The notes beneath the pieces are model-generated. The model was not told where the DNA came from, made no database searches, and saw nothing but the letters and a program-made list of their open reading frames with translations. From Bacteroidota bacterium (GTDB lineage: Bacteria > Bacteroidota > Bacteroidia > Bacteroidales > JADFUO01): DNA of 7,442 bases. The translations under genes were made by a program, and so were the position numbers. Shown here piece by piece: positions 1 through 6,831 of the stretch. The stretch covers positions 1 to 7,442 of the forward strand of contig JADFUO010000073.1 of the NCBI GenBank assembly GCA_015222115.1, given 5' to 3'. Position 1 is the first letter of the stretch; every line of letters begins with the position of its first letter.

Positions 1-642
1 ATAATTAATTTTTCGCAGATTAAATGTGGAATTCCTTATGATAATGTACCTCCCTGTCCGCCTGTTTTATCAGTAACAACAAATTGTGATTTAATTGAAA
101 ATGAATTAACATGGTACAACCCAAATGATACTTGTCCTGATGATATTGCAAAATATTATATTTATTATTCTCCTTTTGAATATGGTGATTTAATTTTAAT
201 TGATTCTACTAATCACCCTGATGATACGGTTTATATTCATTCCAATCTTTCTTCGGTAACGGCTTGTTATGCTGTTACTGCAATAGATTCGGTTGGTAAT
301 GAAAGTGAATTCAGTAATGTGGTATGTGTTGATTATGATGTTTGTCCTGTTTACAGATTGCCAAATATTTTCACTCCCAATGGAGATAATCATAATGATT
401 ATTTTGTTCCGTTTCCTGAAACTATTGCAGCAGTTGAGAAAATTGAGATAAAAATATTTAACCGCTGGGGAAAAATAGTTTTTAAAACTGATGACCCTAA
501 AATTAATTGGGATGGGAAAAATCAACAAAACAAACAGGATTGCCCTCAGGGCGTTTATTTTTATATTTGTGATGTTATTGAAATTACCTTGGATGGTTTA
601 AGAAGGCGTAACATTCAGGGATCGGTTACGATTTACAGATAG
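1..642 (+). CDS. Secreted protein C-terminus: FN3-like domain plus T9SS type-B sorting domain (5'-truncated)
   Basis: The frame is open from the first base to TAG at 640-642 and gives 213 residues. The start lies outside the window. Residues about 19-110 look like a fibronectin type III domain, with Pro-rich entry, LTWYNP, a YYIYYS strand and a CYAVTAIDSVGNES strand followed by FSNVV. Residues about 119-213 match the gliding-motility-associated (CHU_C, type B) C-terminal domain: LPNIFTPNGD at 120-129, FNRWGK at 153-158, WDGKN at 170-174, GVYFY at 184-188, and a final GSVTIYR. In Bacteroidota this domain directs export by the type IX secretion system to the surface or medium. The visible part holds nine cysteines. 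The ligand or enzymatic role of the missing N-terminal part cannot be told. Sorting-domain identity is very likely; the FN3 call is moderately sure. Confidence 0.9.
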   Translation: MINFSQIKCGIPYDNVPPCPPVLSVTTNCDLIENELTWYNPNDTCPDDIAKYYIYYSPFEYGDLILIDSTNHPDDTVYIHSNLSSVTACYAVTAIDSVGNESEFSNVVCVDYDVCPVYRLPNIFTPNGDNHNDYFVPFPETIAAVEKIEIKIFNRWGKIVFKTDDPKINWDGKNQQNKQDCPQGVYFYICDVIEITLDGLRRRNIQGSVTIYR

Positions 643-705
643 AATTCCCTTGCTAGCTAAAAATCATATAGTTAGAACTAATTCTAATTAAAAATTAATC
701 TAAAA

Positions 706-2571
706 ATGAACTACAGATTATTATTTGCTTTTTGCTTTTTTTGTGTTTGTTTTCAAGAGAATTTCTCACAAAATCAAAATGATAGTATTAAGGTAATTAA
801 ATTAGAAGAGGTAGTTATAACAGCCACAAAATTTATCCATATTCTTAAAGATGTTCCAATTGAAACTAATCTTATCACCCTAAAGGAAATTGAACAATCC
901 GGAGTTATTACAGTTTCTGATGCTATTCGATGGGTCCCGGGTCTAAATATTTCAGGAGGAGCTCCATTCGGTTCATCAAGACGTTTTACAGGAATTATCA
1001 GAGGATTACCGGCTCATTACAGTCTTGTGTTGATTGATGGAAAAAGAATAAAAGGAGAGCATATTCATACCGGGGTGAACCTTGGTTTAGTTCCGATAGA
1101 AATGGTAGAAAAGATAGAAATAGTTAAAGGGCCGTCATGTGCCTTATATGGCAGTGATGCAATGGGCGGTATTATTAATATTATAACAAAAACAATATCT
1201 GAAAAGCAAACTATAAAATTTGGTGCTTCATATGGCTCATTTAATACTCAGGATTATGATTTAAGCTATGGGAACAAATTCGGAAAATTTGGTTGTTTTA
1301 TTGCGGGAAAATATACAAATTCTAAAGGATTTCCATTAATATTGGATGATAAAAAATATGACAACCAGTGGTTTAAACAGTTTAATACTCTTGTAAAGAT
1401 TTCATATGATGTAAATGATAGAAACACAATAAACTTAAATGCAAAATATTACAACATTAATTATCTGCGAAAAACTGCTGCCGATATAAATGACAATGAA
1501 ATTGACCTTATTCTTGACTGGAAAACAAAATTTAATGAAAAAAGTTCACTATCTGTGTCAACAGCTTATTCAGAGTTTACAGGAAGCAGAAAAGATGCTA
1601 ACAATATTACTTCATCAGGCGATGTGATGTATTATTACAAACTATCCAAAAATCATGAATTAACTACAGGAGCAGAAGGCAGACATGAATATTTTACAAG
1701 AGTTGGTGTACAACCCGGACATGAAGAAAACATATTTAGTATATATGCTCAGGATGAAATAAAATTAGGAAAAAAAATTAGAGTTGCAGCAACTGTTCGT
1801 GTTGATATGCATACAAACCTTGCCCCTGTAGTTTCTCCTAATGGAAGTGTTTTATTTAAGCTGTCTGATAAGACTTCAATAAGGGGGGCTGTTGGAAGAG
1901 GGTTCAGGGCTCCGTCATTACAGGATAGATATGAATATCATTTCTATCATAAGACATATTACCGGGATGGTAATTCTGGCTTAAAGCCTGAATTTTCTAT
2001 ATCTTATAGCGTAGGTTTGGAGCAACAAATAACAAAAAATCTTTTGGGAAGAATATCAGTTTTTAGAAATGATTTCTCAAATATGATTGTTGTATTACCA
2101 ACAGGTGAATATGAAACAGATAGTATTCCTATTTACAGAAGACAAAATATTAAAACAGCTTTGACACAAGGCATTGAAACTGAATTCAGATATAAATGGA
2201 ATAATCTTAATATCGTTGTCGGATACACATACCTTGATACTAAAGATGATGAAGAACTTGTATTATCATATAATCCCAAGCATCTTACAACAGCAAGAAT
2301 ATATTATGATTTCAAGAATATTAACCTTATAGTAATGTCATCTGTTGAAGATGCCAGAGGAAGGTATTACAATGAAAGTGGTAATATAAATCAACTTGAA
2401 GATTATACTTTATTGAATCTTCATGTAACGAAACAAATTAGAAAACATTTTCATGTATTTGGCACTATAGGTAATATATTTAATAAACAGTTTGAAACAT
2501 ATGAGGAGGGCAAAACATTTGCAGCATATGGAAGAACCTTTACTGGAGGTCTGAAAATAAAAATCATTTAG
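706..2571 (+). CDS. TonB-dependent outer-membrane receptor, BtuB/CirA-like
   Basis: This complete 621-residue protein imports a scarce ligand (for example a siderophore, cobalamin or another metal chelate) across the outer membrane using TonB energy. A signal peptide spans about residues 1-22 (hydrophobic FAFCFFCVCF core, likely cut near FSQ). A TonB-box-like EEVVITAT lies at 34-41. The plug domain covers about 48-162, with SDAIRWVPGLNI, IRGLP, VLIDGKRI, IEIVKGP and ALYGSDAMGGIINIIT. The rest is a 22-strand-type barrel, with RGFRAPSLQDRYE and N.GLKPE motifs midway and a C-terminus containing GNIFNKQFETY and GRTFTGGLKI. There is no N-terminal carboxypeptidase-like or STN extension, so it is neither SusC-type nor FecA-type. 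The 63-bp gap from the upstream gene shows neither a Shine-Dalgarno nor a TAnnTTTG box. The substrate cannot be assigned, because no helper genes (periplasmic binding protein, ABC transporter) are in view. Confidence 0.93.
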   Translation: MNYRLLFAFCFFCVCFQENFSQNQNDSIKVIKLEEVVITATKFIHILKDVPIETNLITLKEIEQSGVITVSDAIRWVPGLNISGGAPFGSSRRFTGIIRGLPAHYSLVLIDGKRIKGEHIHTGVNLGLVPIEMVEKIEIVKGPSCALYGSDAMGGIINIITKTISEKQTIKFGASYGSFNTQDYDLSYGNKFGKFGCFIAGKYTNSKGFPLILDDKKYDNQWFKQFNTLVKISYDVNDRNTINLNAKYYNINYLRKTAADINDNEIDLILDWKTKFNEKSSLSVSTAYSEFTGSRKDANNITSSGDVMYYYKLSKNHELTTGAEGRHEYFTRVGVQPGHEENIFSIYAQDEIKLGKKIRVAATVRVDMHTNLAPVVSPNGSVLFKLSDKTSIRGAVGRGFRAPSLQDRYEYHFYHKTYYRDGNSGLKPEFSISYSVGLEQQITKNLLGRISVFRNDFSNMIVVLPTGEYETDSIPIYRRQNIKTALTQGIETEFRYKWNNLNIVVGYTYLDTKDDEELVLSYNPKHLTTARIYYDFKNINLIVMSSVEDARGRYYNESGNINQLEDYTLLNLHVTKQIRKHFHVFGTIGNIFNKQFETYEEGKTFAAYGRTFTGGLKIKII

Positions 2572-2605
2572 TTACAAAAACATTCCATTTCTAAAAAATT
2601 ATCTT

Positions 2606-3610
2606 TTACCCCCCGAATCTCATCAACATTACAATCAAATCCACAACCCTGTTTGAATAGCCCCATTCATTATCATACCAGTTAAGAGTTTTAACAATCC
2701 TTTTTCCAAGTACTTTTGTATATTCCGAATCATAAATTGAAGAATATGAATTGCCTACAATATCGGAAGAAACGATTTTTTCTTCTGAATATAAAAGGAT
2801 ATTTTTCATTTCTTTTGAATTAGCAGCGATACGGACGGCAGTATTAATATCCTGAACCGTAACATCTTTTTCAACTTCAACAACCAGATCAACAACCGAG
2901 CCGTCAGGCACAGGAACCCTTGAAGCCATTCCGTCTAATTTTCCTTTAAGCTCAGGAATTACTACACCAACTGCCTTAGCAGCTCCGGTTGTAGTAGGAA
3001 TAATATTTTCTGCTGCTGCCCTGCCCCTTCTCCAATCTTTATGAGGAACATCTGCAAGGCGTTGATCGTTAGTGTAAGCATGAGTTGTTGTCATCAAACC
3101 TTCGACAATCCCGAAAGCATCATTGAGCACTTTTGCCATTGGAGCAAGGCAATTGGTAGTACAACTGGCATTGGAAATAATCCTGTCTTCGGGTTTTAAG
3201 CCCTCATCATTTACACCTATTACAATAGTATAATCAATTTCATCTTTTGCAGGAACAGTTAAAATAACTCTTTTTGCTCCGGCTTCAAGGTGAGGAACCA
3301 GCTTTTCTCTTGTCCTGAAAATACCTGTAGCTTCAACAATAACATCAACGTTTAAAGCTTTCCATGGTAATTCTCTCGGGTCTTTAATACTAAGCATTTT
3401 TACTTTTTCATTTGGAGTAATTAAATAATCACCATCCAAATACACATCCTGCCCGAATCCTCTCATAACAGTGTCGTATTTTAGCAGATATTCCAGCACA
3501 TCATTATCATAGAGATCATTTATTGCTACAACATTTATATCTGTTCTTTTACTAAGAATACGAAATACAGAACGACCTATACGACCAAATCCGTTAATTA
3601 CTACATTCAT
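2606..3610 (-). CDS. gap: Glyceraldehyde-3-phosphate dehydrogenase, type I
   Basis: This 334-residue cytoplasmic enzyme oxidises glyceraldehyde 3-phosphate to 1,3-bisphosphoglycerate with NAD+ in glycolysis, reversible in gluconeogenesis. Its length is normal. The Rossmann motif INGFGRIGR is at 5-13, and Asp32-Leu33 suggests NAD rather than NADP preference. The active site SCTTNC has the nucleophile Cys150, and the base His177 lies in TTHAYT. The Pi loop TTTGAA is at 206-211 and Arg231 is in SRVPVP. WYDNEWGYSNR at 311-321 supplies the nicotinamide-contacting Asn314. Every catalytic residue expected of an active enzyme is present. The start overlaps the stop of the upstream GAPDH-like gene by ATGA and has a strong Shine-Dalgarno sequence, so translation is probably coupled. 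It ends 34 bp from the convergent TonB receptor gene, and no GC-rich terminator is visible in that gap. Confidence 0.98.
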   Translation of the reverse strand: MNVVINGFGRIGRSVFRILSKRTDINVVAINDLYDNDVLEYLLKYDTVMRGFGQDVYLDGDYLITPNEKVKMLSIKDPRELPWKALNVDVIVEATGIFRTREKLVPHLEAGAKRVILTVPAKDEIDYTIVIGVNDEGLKPEDRIISNASCTTNCLAPMAKVLNDAFGIVEGLMTTTHAYTNDQRLADVPHKDWRRGRAAAENIIPTTTGAAKAVGVVIPELKGKLDGMASRVPVPDGSVVDLVVEVEKDVTVQDINTAVRIAANSKEMKNILLYSEEKIVSSDIVGNSYSSIYDSEYTKVLGKRIVKTLNWYDNEWGYSNRVVDLIVMLMRFGG

Positions 3611-4623
3611 TTTACACCTCCTTTCGTGCTTAATTTATTATAGGCAAGTATAATGTCAATTATCCTTGCAGCCATTGCCATTGCGGCATGATACCATGTT
3701 AATGTTTTTACCATTCTTATTGGTGAGTGCATTGTTGCTCTTTTGTCGTAAACAACAGAATGACGGTTATCAATAACATCAGTTGAAACAATAGGGTCAT
3801 CTTCAACCTGAATAATATCCGGTAATTTTTTTGATGCTTTTTCAATTGCAATGTTAATGTCGTTAATGCTTATATTACTGTTTTTAAAAACAGTTGTAAG
3901 ATCAAGCAAGGATCCGTTTGGTACAGGTACATTCAAAGCTGTTCCTGCAATTTTCCCTTTAAATTCTGGCATTATTTTTTGAATCCAGTATGGTGAGGGT
4001 GTTTCATTGGGGATGATGTTCTCGGCAGCAGAACGACTGCGACGGTAATCATCGCTTGCCTTGTCGCGTAAGGGTTGATCAGAAGTATATGAGTGAACAG
4101 TGGTTAGCATGGCATAATCAACTCCAAAATTTTCTTCAAATATTTTTAACATAATTGCAGTTGCATTTGTAGTAGCCGACCCTGCCGATATTAATTTATC
4201 GGAAGTTTTGATGGTATGTTCATTTACACCCATAATAACAATACGATCAATTTTATCATTTGGCAAGTTTGATAAAATTACCTTTTTTGCTCCTGCATTT
4301 ATGTGCCGTTGCATGTCGCTCATTGATTTATATTTACCTGTACTGTCAACAATAAAATCCACATTAAAAATATCCCAGGGGACATCACCGGGTTCAATAC
4401 CGTGTACAAATCGTGCCTTGCCGTTTTTTGAAACCAAAAAATTTCCGTCAAGTTGTACATCAATGCTGCCTTTTGTTTCCGCAACAAGTAAATAATGCAG
4501 TATCTCGGGTTTACCGATTTCGCTTATGGCTACAACTTCAATAAGATTATCTTCAAGGCATAACCGGTAAATATGCCTTGGAATCTCACCGAAACCCATT
4601 AATCCTAATCTAATCTTTTTCAT
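3607..4623 (-). CDS. GAPDH-like protein lacking catalytic residues (probable pseudoenzyme)
   Basis: This 338-residue protein aligns along its whole length with GAPDH, as shown by the order of LMGFG (8-12), DSTGKY (93-98), GAKKVILS (111-118), [12 protein letters not shown] (172-183), [11 protein letters not shown] (195-205), [12 protein letters not shown] (231-242) and the C-terminal VKTLTWY. The chemistry is missing. The SCTTNC active site reads SATTNA, so Ala150 replaces the nucleophile and Ala154 the second Cys. Arg231 is Asn. The Pi loop TTTGAA is NETPSP. WYDNEW becomes WYHAAM, losing the nicotinamide-contacting Asn. The Rossmann loop is GFGEIP instead of GFGRIG. His177 and the coenzyme-side acid (Glu35 for Asp32) remain. 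The frame is intact with no stops, so this is not a decayed pseudogene. It lies directly upstream of the active gap gene with a 4-bp overlap. I infer a regulatory or structural partner, or a repurposed binding protein. The GAPDH-family assignment is near certain; the function is unknown. Confidence 0.92.
   Translation of the reverse strand: MKKIRLGLMGFGEIPRHIYRLCLEDNLIEVVAISEIGKPEILHYLLVAETKGSIDVQLDGNFLVSKNGKARFVHGIEPGDVPWDIFNVDFIVDSTGKYKSMSDMQRHINAGAKKVILSNLPNDKIDRIVIMGVNEHTIKTSDKLISAGSATTNATAIMLKIFEENFGVDYAMLTTVHSYTSDQPLRDKASDDYRRSRSAAENIIPNETPSPYWIQKIMPEFKGKIAGTALNVPVPNGSLLDLTTVFKNSNISINDINIAIEKASKKLPDIIQVEDDPIVSTDVIDNRHSVVYDKRATMHSPIRMVKTLTWYHAAMAMAARIIDIILAYNKLSTKGGVK
3615..3624 (-). promoter_or_regulatory. 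Strong Shine-Dalgarno site for gap, inside the upstream gene
   Basis: On the minus strand the bases read AAAGGAGGTG, followed by TAAA and the ATG of gap. This complements a ten-base stretch of the canonical 16S rRNA 3' tail (CACCTCCTTT). GGAGG sits six bases before the start codon. The motif also encodes the Lys-Gly-Gly near the C-terminus of the upstream GAPDH-like protein. None of the other starts in this window has a comparable site, and Bacteroidota are known to use Shine-Dalgarno sequences rarely, so the site stands out. Confidence 0.8.
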
Positions 4624-4671
4624 GATTATTTTTCTTTATTTTATTGTATAAGAACTTTAAATCAGGCACAT

Positions 4672-4760
4672 TTAATCTTTTTCCTCTTTTTCCTCAGCCT
4701 TTGCCTTACGACTGAAAGGAGTCCGTATGGAGCCTTTGCCTATTTCATTTTTTTAATCAT
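4672..4760 (-). CDS. Possible small Lys/Glu-rich protein, frame broken at an A7 run
   Basis: Downstream of the minus-strand promoter-like box, an ATG at 4760 opens MIKKMK and stops at TAG. A single -1 shift, or one extra A, in the A7 run at 4748-4754 would instead continue to TAA at 4674-4672. That gives a 29-residue protein beginning [19 protein letters not shown] and ending in a Lys/Glu-rich tail. The stretch is richer in G and C than the flanking intergenic DNA, and the start lies about 25-30 bases after the expected transcription start, both consistent with a gene. The basic GKG opening loosely recalls small ribosomal proteins such as bTHX, but I do not recognise the family. It could be a sequencing indel, ribosomal or transcriptional slippage, or simply a non-coding leader of the GAPDH operon (its end is 48 bp from the GAPDH-like start). 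Confidence 0.3.
4696..4740 (-). repeat. Direct repeat GGCAAAGGCT x2 with a hairpin in the GAPDH-operon leader
   Basis: On the minus strand GGCAAAGGCT occurs at 4740-4731 and again at 4705-4696, with starts 35 bases apart. Because 35 is not a multiple of three, the copies fall in different frames and do not make a protein repeat. Between them, CCTTT (4719-4715) can pair with AAAGG of the first copy (4737-4733), and the stem continues as TCC/GGA around an ATAC loop. CCTTT could instead pair with AAAGG of the second copy. The repeats are seen directly; alternative folding of the leader RNA is inference. Confidence 0.5.
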
Positions 4761-4792
4761 ATTACGAAATTATGTTCTTACTAATGATATTG

Positions 4793-4800
4793 CAAATATA
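4793..4800 (-). promoter_or_regulatory. Candidate Bacteroidota -7 box for the GAPDH operon
   Basis: The minus strand reads TATATTTG, then CA, matching the Bacteroidota primary-sigma -7 consensus TAnnTTTG. Transcription would start near 4785 and run leftward, giving a leader of about 160 bases before the GAPDH-like gene and about 25 before the small ORF start. No convincing -33 TTTG element was found at the usual spacing, and the surrounding DNA is very AT-rich, so chance matches are possible. Confidence 0.45.
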
Positions 4801-4831
4801 TATAAAAACAATGTTATAAAATTTAAAATAC

Positions 4832-4839
4832 TATTTTTG
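4832..4839 (+). promoter_or_regulatory. Candidate Bacteroidota -7 box for lepA
   Basis: TATTTTTG followed by CA matches the TAnnTTTG consensus. It ends only six bases before the lepA ATG at 4846, so transcription starting the usual few bases downstream would give an mRNA with almost no leader. A weak TGTT at 4812-4815 is the only -33 candidate. The box lies about 30 bp from the oppositely directed box of the GAPDH operon, making this a divergent promoter region. Confidence 0.45.
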
Positions 4840-4845
4840 CAACTA

Positions 4846-6633
4846 ATGGAAAACATAAGAAATTTTTGCATTATTGCCCATATTGATCACGGCAAAAGCA
4901 CGTTGGCTGACCGGTTGTTGGAGTTTACCAATACCATTTCGGGTAAAGACTTACAAAACCAGGTTTTGGATGATATGGAACTTGAGCGTGAGAGAGGTAT
5001 AACCATCAAAAGTCATGCTATTCAAATGGCATATAAATTTGGTAATAAAGATTACAAGCTGAATTTGATTGATACACCCGGTCATGTAGATTTTTCTTAT
5101 GAAGTTTCTCGTTCAATTGCTGCATGTGAAGGTGCTTTACTTATTATTGATGCCACTCAAGGCATACAAGCTCAAACAATTTCAAATCTTTATCTCGCTA
5201 TTGATAATGATCTGGAAATAATTCCTGTGCTTAACAAAATGGACCTTGAAAATGCAATGCCCGAAGAAGTTAAAGATCAGATTGTGGATTTGTTAGGATG
5301 TAGCAGAGATGAGATTATTGAAGCAAGTGGTAAAACCGGATATGGTATTGAAAAAATCCTTGAAACCATCATAAATATAATTCCATCGCCAAAAGGTAAT
5401 CTTCATGCACCTTTACAGGCATTGATATTTGATTCGGTATTTAATTCATTCAGGGGAATAATTGCTTATTTCAGAATATTTAACGGTGAGATTAAAAAAG
5501 GTGATTTTGTAAAATTTGTTAATATCGGCAAAGAATATCATGCTGATGAGATTGGTGTTTTAAAACTTGATCGTGAAGAAAAAAAAGTATTAGAAACCGG
5601 AGATGTTGGTTACATCATTTCAGGTATTAAAACTTCTAAGGAAGTTAAAGTAGGTGATACGATAACTCATGTTGAACGACCGTGCGACAAGGCAATTGAA
5701 GGTTTTGAAGATGTTAAGCCAATGGTTTTTGCAGGTATTTATCCTGTTGACACCGATGAATATGAAGAATTAAGAAATTCAATAGAAAAATTGCAACTAA
5801 ATGATGCATCTTTAACTTTTGTGCCTGAGTCATCTGCTGCTTTAGGTTTTGGCTTCAGATGCGGATTTCTCGGTCTTTTACACATGGAAATCGTTCAGGA
5901 GCGACTTGACCGTGAGTTCAATATGAGTGTTATTACTACAGTTCCAAATGTTTCATATAAAGTTATTACCAACAAAGGAGAAACTATTGAAGTTCATAAT
6001 CCCTCAGGATTACCTGAACAGAAATATATTGACCACATTGAAGAACCTTATATAATTGCACAGATAATTTCCAAATCAAATTATGTAGGTTCGATTATGA
6101 ATTTATGTATTGATAAACGCGGCACACTGAAAAATCAGGTTTACCTTACAAGCGACCGTGTTGAAGTTACTTTTGAAATGCCTCTGGGTGAAATTGTTTT
6201 TGATTTTTATGATAAACTCAAAAGTATTTCAAAGGGTTATGCTTCGTTCGATTATTATCAGTCGGGTTATAAACCTGCAAATCTTGTTAAGCTTGATATT
6301 CTTTTAAATGGAGAATCTGTTGATGCCTTATCAACTTTAATTCATCGTGATAATGCTTATAATTTCGGACGCAGAATGTGTGTTAAACTTAAAGAGTTGA
6401 TACCCCGCCAGCAATTTGATATTGCCATACAAGCTGCTATCGGAGCTAAAATTATTGCCCGCGAAACGGTTAAAGCCGTTAGAAAAGATGTTACGGCAAA
6501 ATGTTATGGTGGTGATATTACACGTAAACGCAAACTTCTGGAAAAACAAAAAAAAGGTAAAAAACGTATGCGTCAGGTGGGAAATGTTCAAGTGCCACAG
6601 CAAGCATTTTTAGCTGTGCTTAAACTTGATTAA
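4846..6633 (+). CDS. lepA: Elongation factor 4 (LepA), ribosome-associated GTPase
   Basis: This 595-residue translational GTPase binds the ribosome and is implicated in back-translocation, stress tolerance and ribosome assembly. It acts in the cytoplasm, partly at the membrane. The G domain shows G1 AHIDHGKST (11-19), G2 RGIT (50-53), G3 DTPGH (76-80, with the catalytic-type His80), G4 NKMD (130-133) and G5 SGK (161-163). EF-G-like domains II, III and V follow, with the LepA hallmark [16 protein letters not shown]. The LepA-specific basic C-terminal domain ends in [25 protein letters not shown] and AFLAVLKLD. The ATG at 4846 is preferred over an in-frame TTG at 4837 because [17 protein letters not shown] matches the family N-terminus exactly in length, and the TTG lies within the promoter-like box. 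It is complete, with no anomaly. Confidence 0.99.
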   Translation: MENIRNFCIIAHIDHGKSTLADRLLEFTNTISGKDLQNQVLDDMELERERGITIKSHAIQMAYKFGNKDYKLNLIDTPGHVDFSYEVSRSIAACEGALLIIDATQGIQAQTISNLYLAIDNDLEIIPVLNKMDLENAMPEEVKDQIVDLLGCSRDEIIEASGKTGYGIEKILETIINIIPSPKGNLHAPLQALIFDSVFNSFRGIIAYFRIFNGEIKKGDFVKFVNIGKEYHADEIGVLKLDREEKKVLETGDVGYIISGIKTSKEVKVGDTITHVERPCDKAIEGFEDVKPMVFAGIYPVDTDEYEELRNSIEKLQLNDASLTFVPESSAALGFGFRCGFLGLLHMEIVQERLDREFNMSVITTVPNVSYKVITNKGETIEVHNPSGLPEQKYIDHIEEPYIIAQIISKSNYVGSIMNLCIDKRGTLKNQVYLTSDRVEVTFEMPLGEIVFDFYDKLKSISKGYASFDYYQSGYKPANLVKLDILLNGESVDALSTLIHRDNAYNFGRRMCVKLKELIPRQQFDIAIQAAIGAKIIARETVKAVRKDVTAKCYGGDITRKRKLLEKQKKGKKRMRQVGNVQVPQQAFLAVLKLD

Positions 6634-6673
6634 CAAATTTGCAACTATTCAGAGTATTGAAAGATTGTTAGTA

Positions 6674-6703
6674 GTTATACGTTATTTGTTAATAACGTAT
6701 AAC
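6674..6703 (+). repeat. Perfect 13-bp inverted repeat downstream of lepA
   Basis: GTTATACGTTATT, a four-base loop TGTT, and the exact reverse complement AATAACGTATAAC form a 13-bp stem that starts 41 bases after the lepA stop. The 5' side also reads as four consecutive GTTANNN heptads (6667-6694). The stem is AT-rich and lacks a following T-tract (AACAATAAAAATAAAT lies downstream), so it is not a classic intrinsic terminator. It may protect or end the lepA transcript, or bind a dimeric protein. The rest of the 198-bp gap is AT-rich and otherwise empty up to the sigma-factor promoter. Confidence 0.75.
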
Positions 6704-6774
6704 CAATAACTTATAACAATAAAAATAAATAAAGTTAAACTCTTGTAAACGGAATAGTTATAAAATTTTCACTT

Positions 6775-6801
6775 TGTAACTTTTACTGATATTAATCCGT
6801 C
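6775..6801 (+). promoter_or_regulatory. Candidate ECF-sigma-dependent promoter of the ECF sigma gene
   Basis: TGTAAC (6775-6780), a 17-base spacer and CGTC (6798-6801) resemble the -35/-10 architecture of ECF promoters (AAC-containing -35, CGTC-type -10). Transcription would start near 6808, about 24 bases before the ATG at 6832. The -10 lies in an inverted repeat, TCCGTC (6796-6801) with GACGGA (6812-6817). Because it precedes an ECF sigma gene, autoregulation is the simple reading. An alternative housekeeping box, TCACTTTG at 6769-6776, is one base from TAnnTTTG and overlaps the -35. Confidence 0.5.
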
Positions 6802-6831
6802 ATAAGCATTAGACGGAAATTCAAAGTTTGA

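Noticed and set aside
196..528. Minus-strand 110-codon open frame
   Set aside because: It lies entirely antisense to the well-supported T9SS protein and has an Asn/Ile-rich composition typical of a shadow frame.
669..690. Short inverted repeat TTAGAA-CTAA-TTCTAA between the T9SS gene and the TonB receptor
   Set aside because: A six-base AT-rich stem with no T-tract is weak and expected by chance here; not called as a terminator or operator.
2572..2605. Possible bidirectional terminator between the convergent TonB receptor and gap genes
   Set aside because: Only a weak A/T pairing is visible, with no stable stem, so no terminator was called.
3611..3624. Plus-strand CACCTCCTTT resembling the 3' tail of 16S rRNA
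   Set aside because: There is no rRNA sequence next to it; it is simply the complement of the gap Shine-Dalgarno site.
3660..3720. Frameshift as the cause of the odd [11 protein letters not shown] segment in the GAPDH-like protein
   Set aside because: Other frames do not restore WYDNEWGYS, and the downstream IIDIILAYN continues in the family register, so the substitution appears genuine.
4208..4495. Plus-strand 95-codon open frame
   Set aside because: It is antisense to the GAPDH-like gene, whose family motifs run through the same bases; no recognisable motif or start signal.
6337..6613. Open frames on both strands within the 3' part of lepA
   Set aside because: They overlap the conserved LepA C-terminal domain in other frames and show no recognisable domain.
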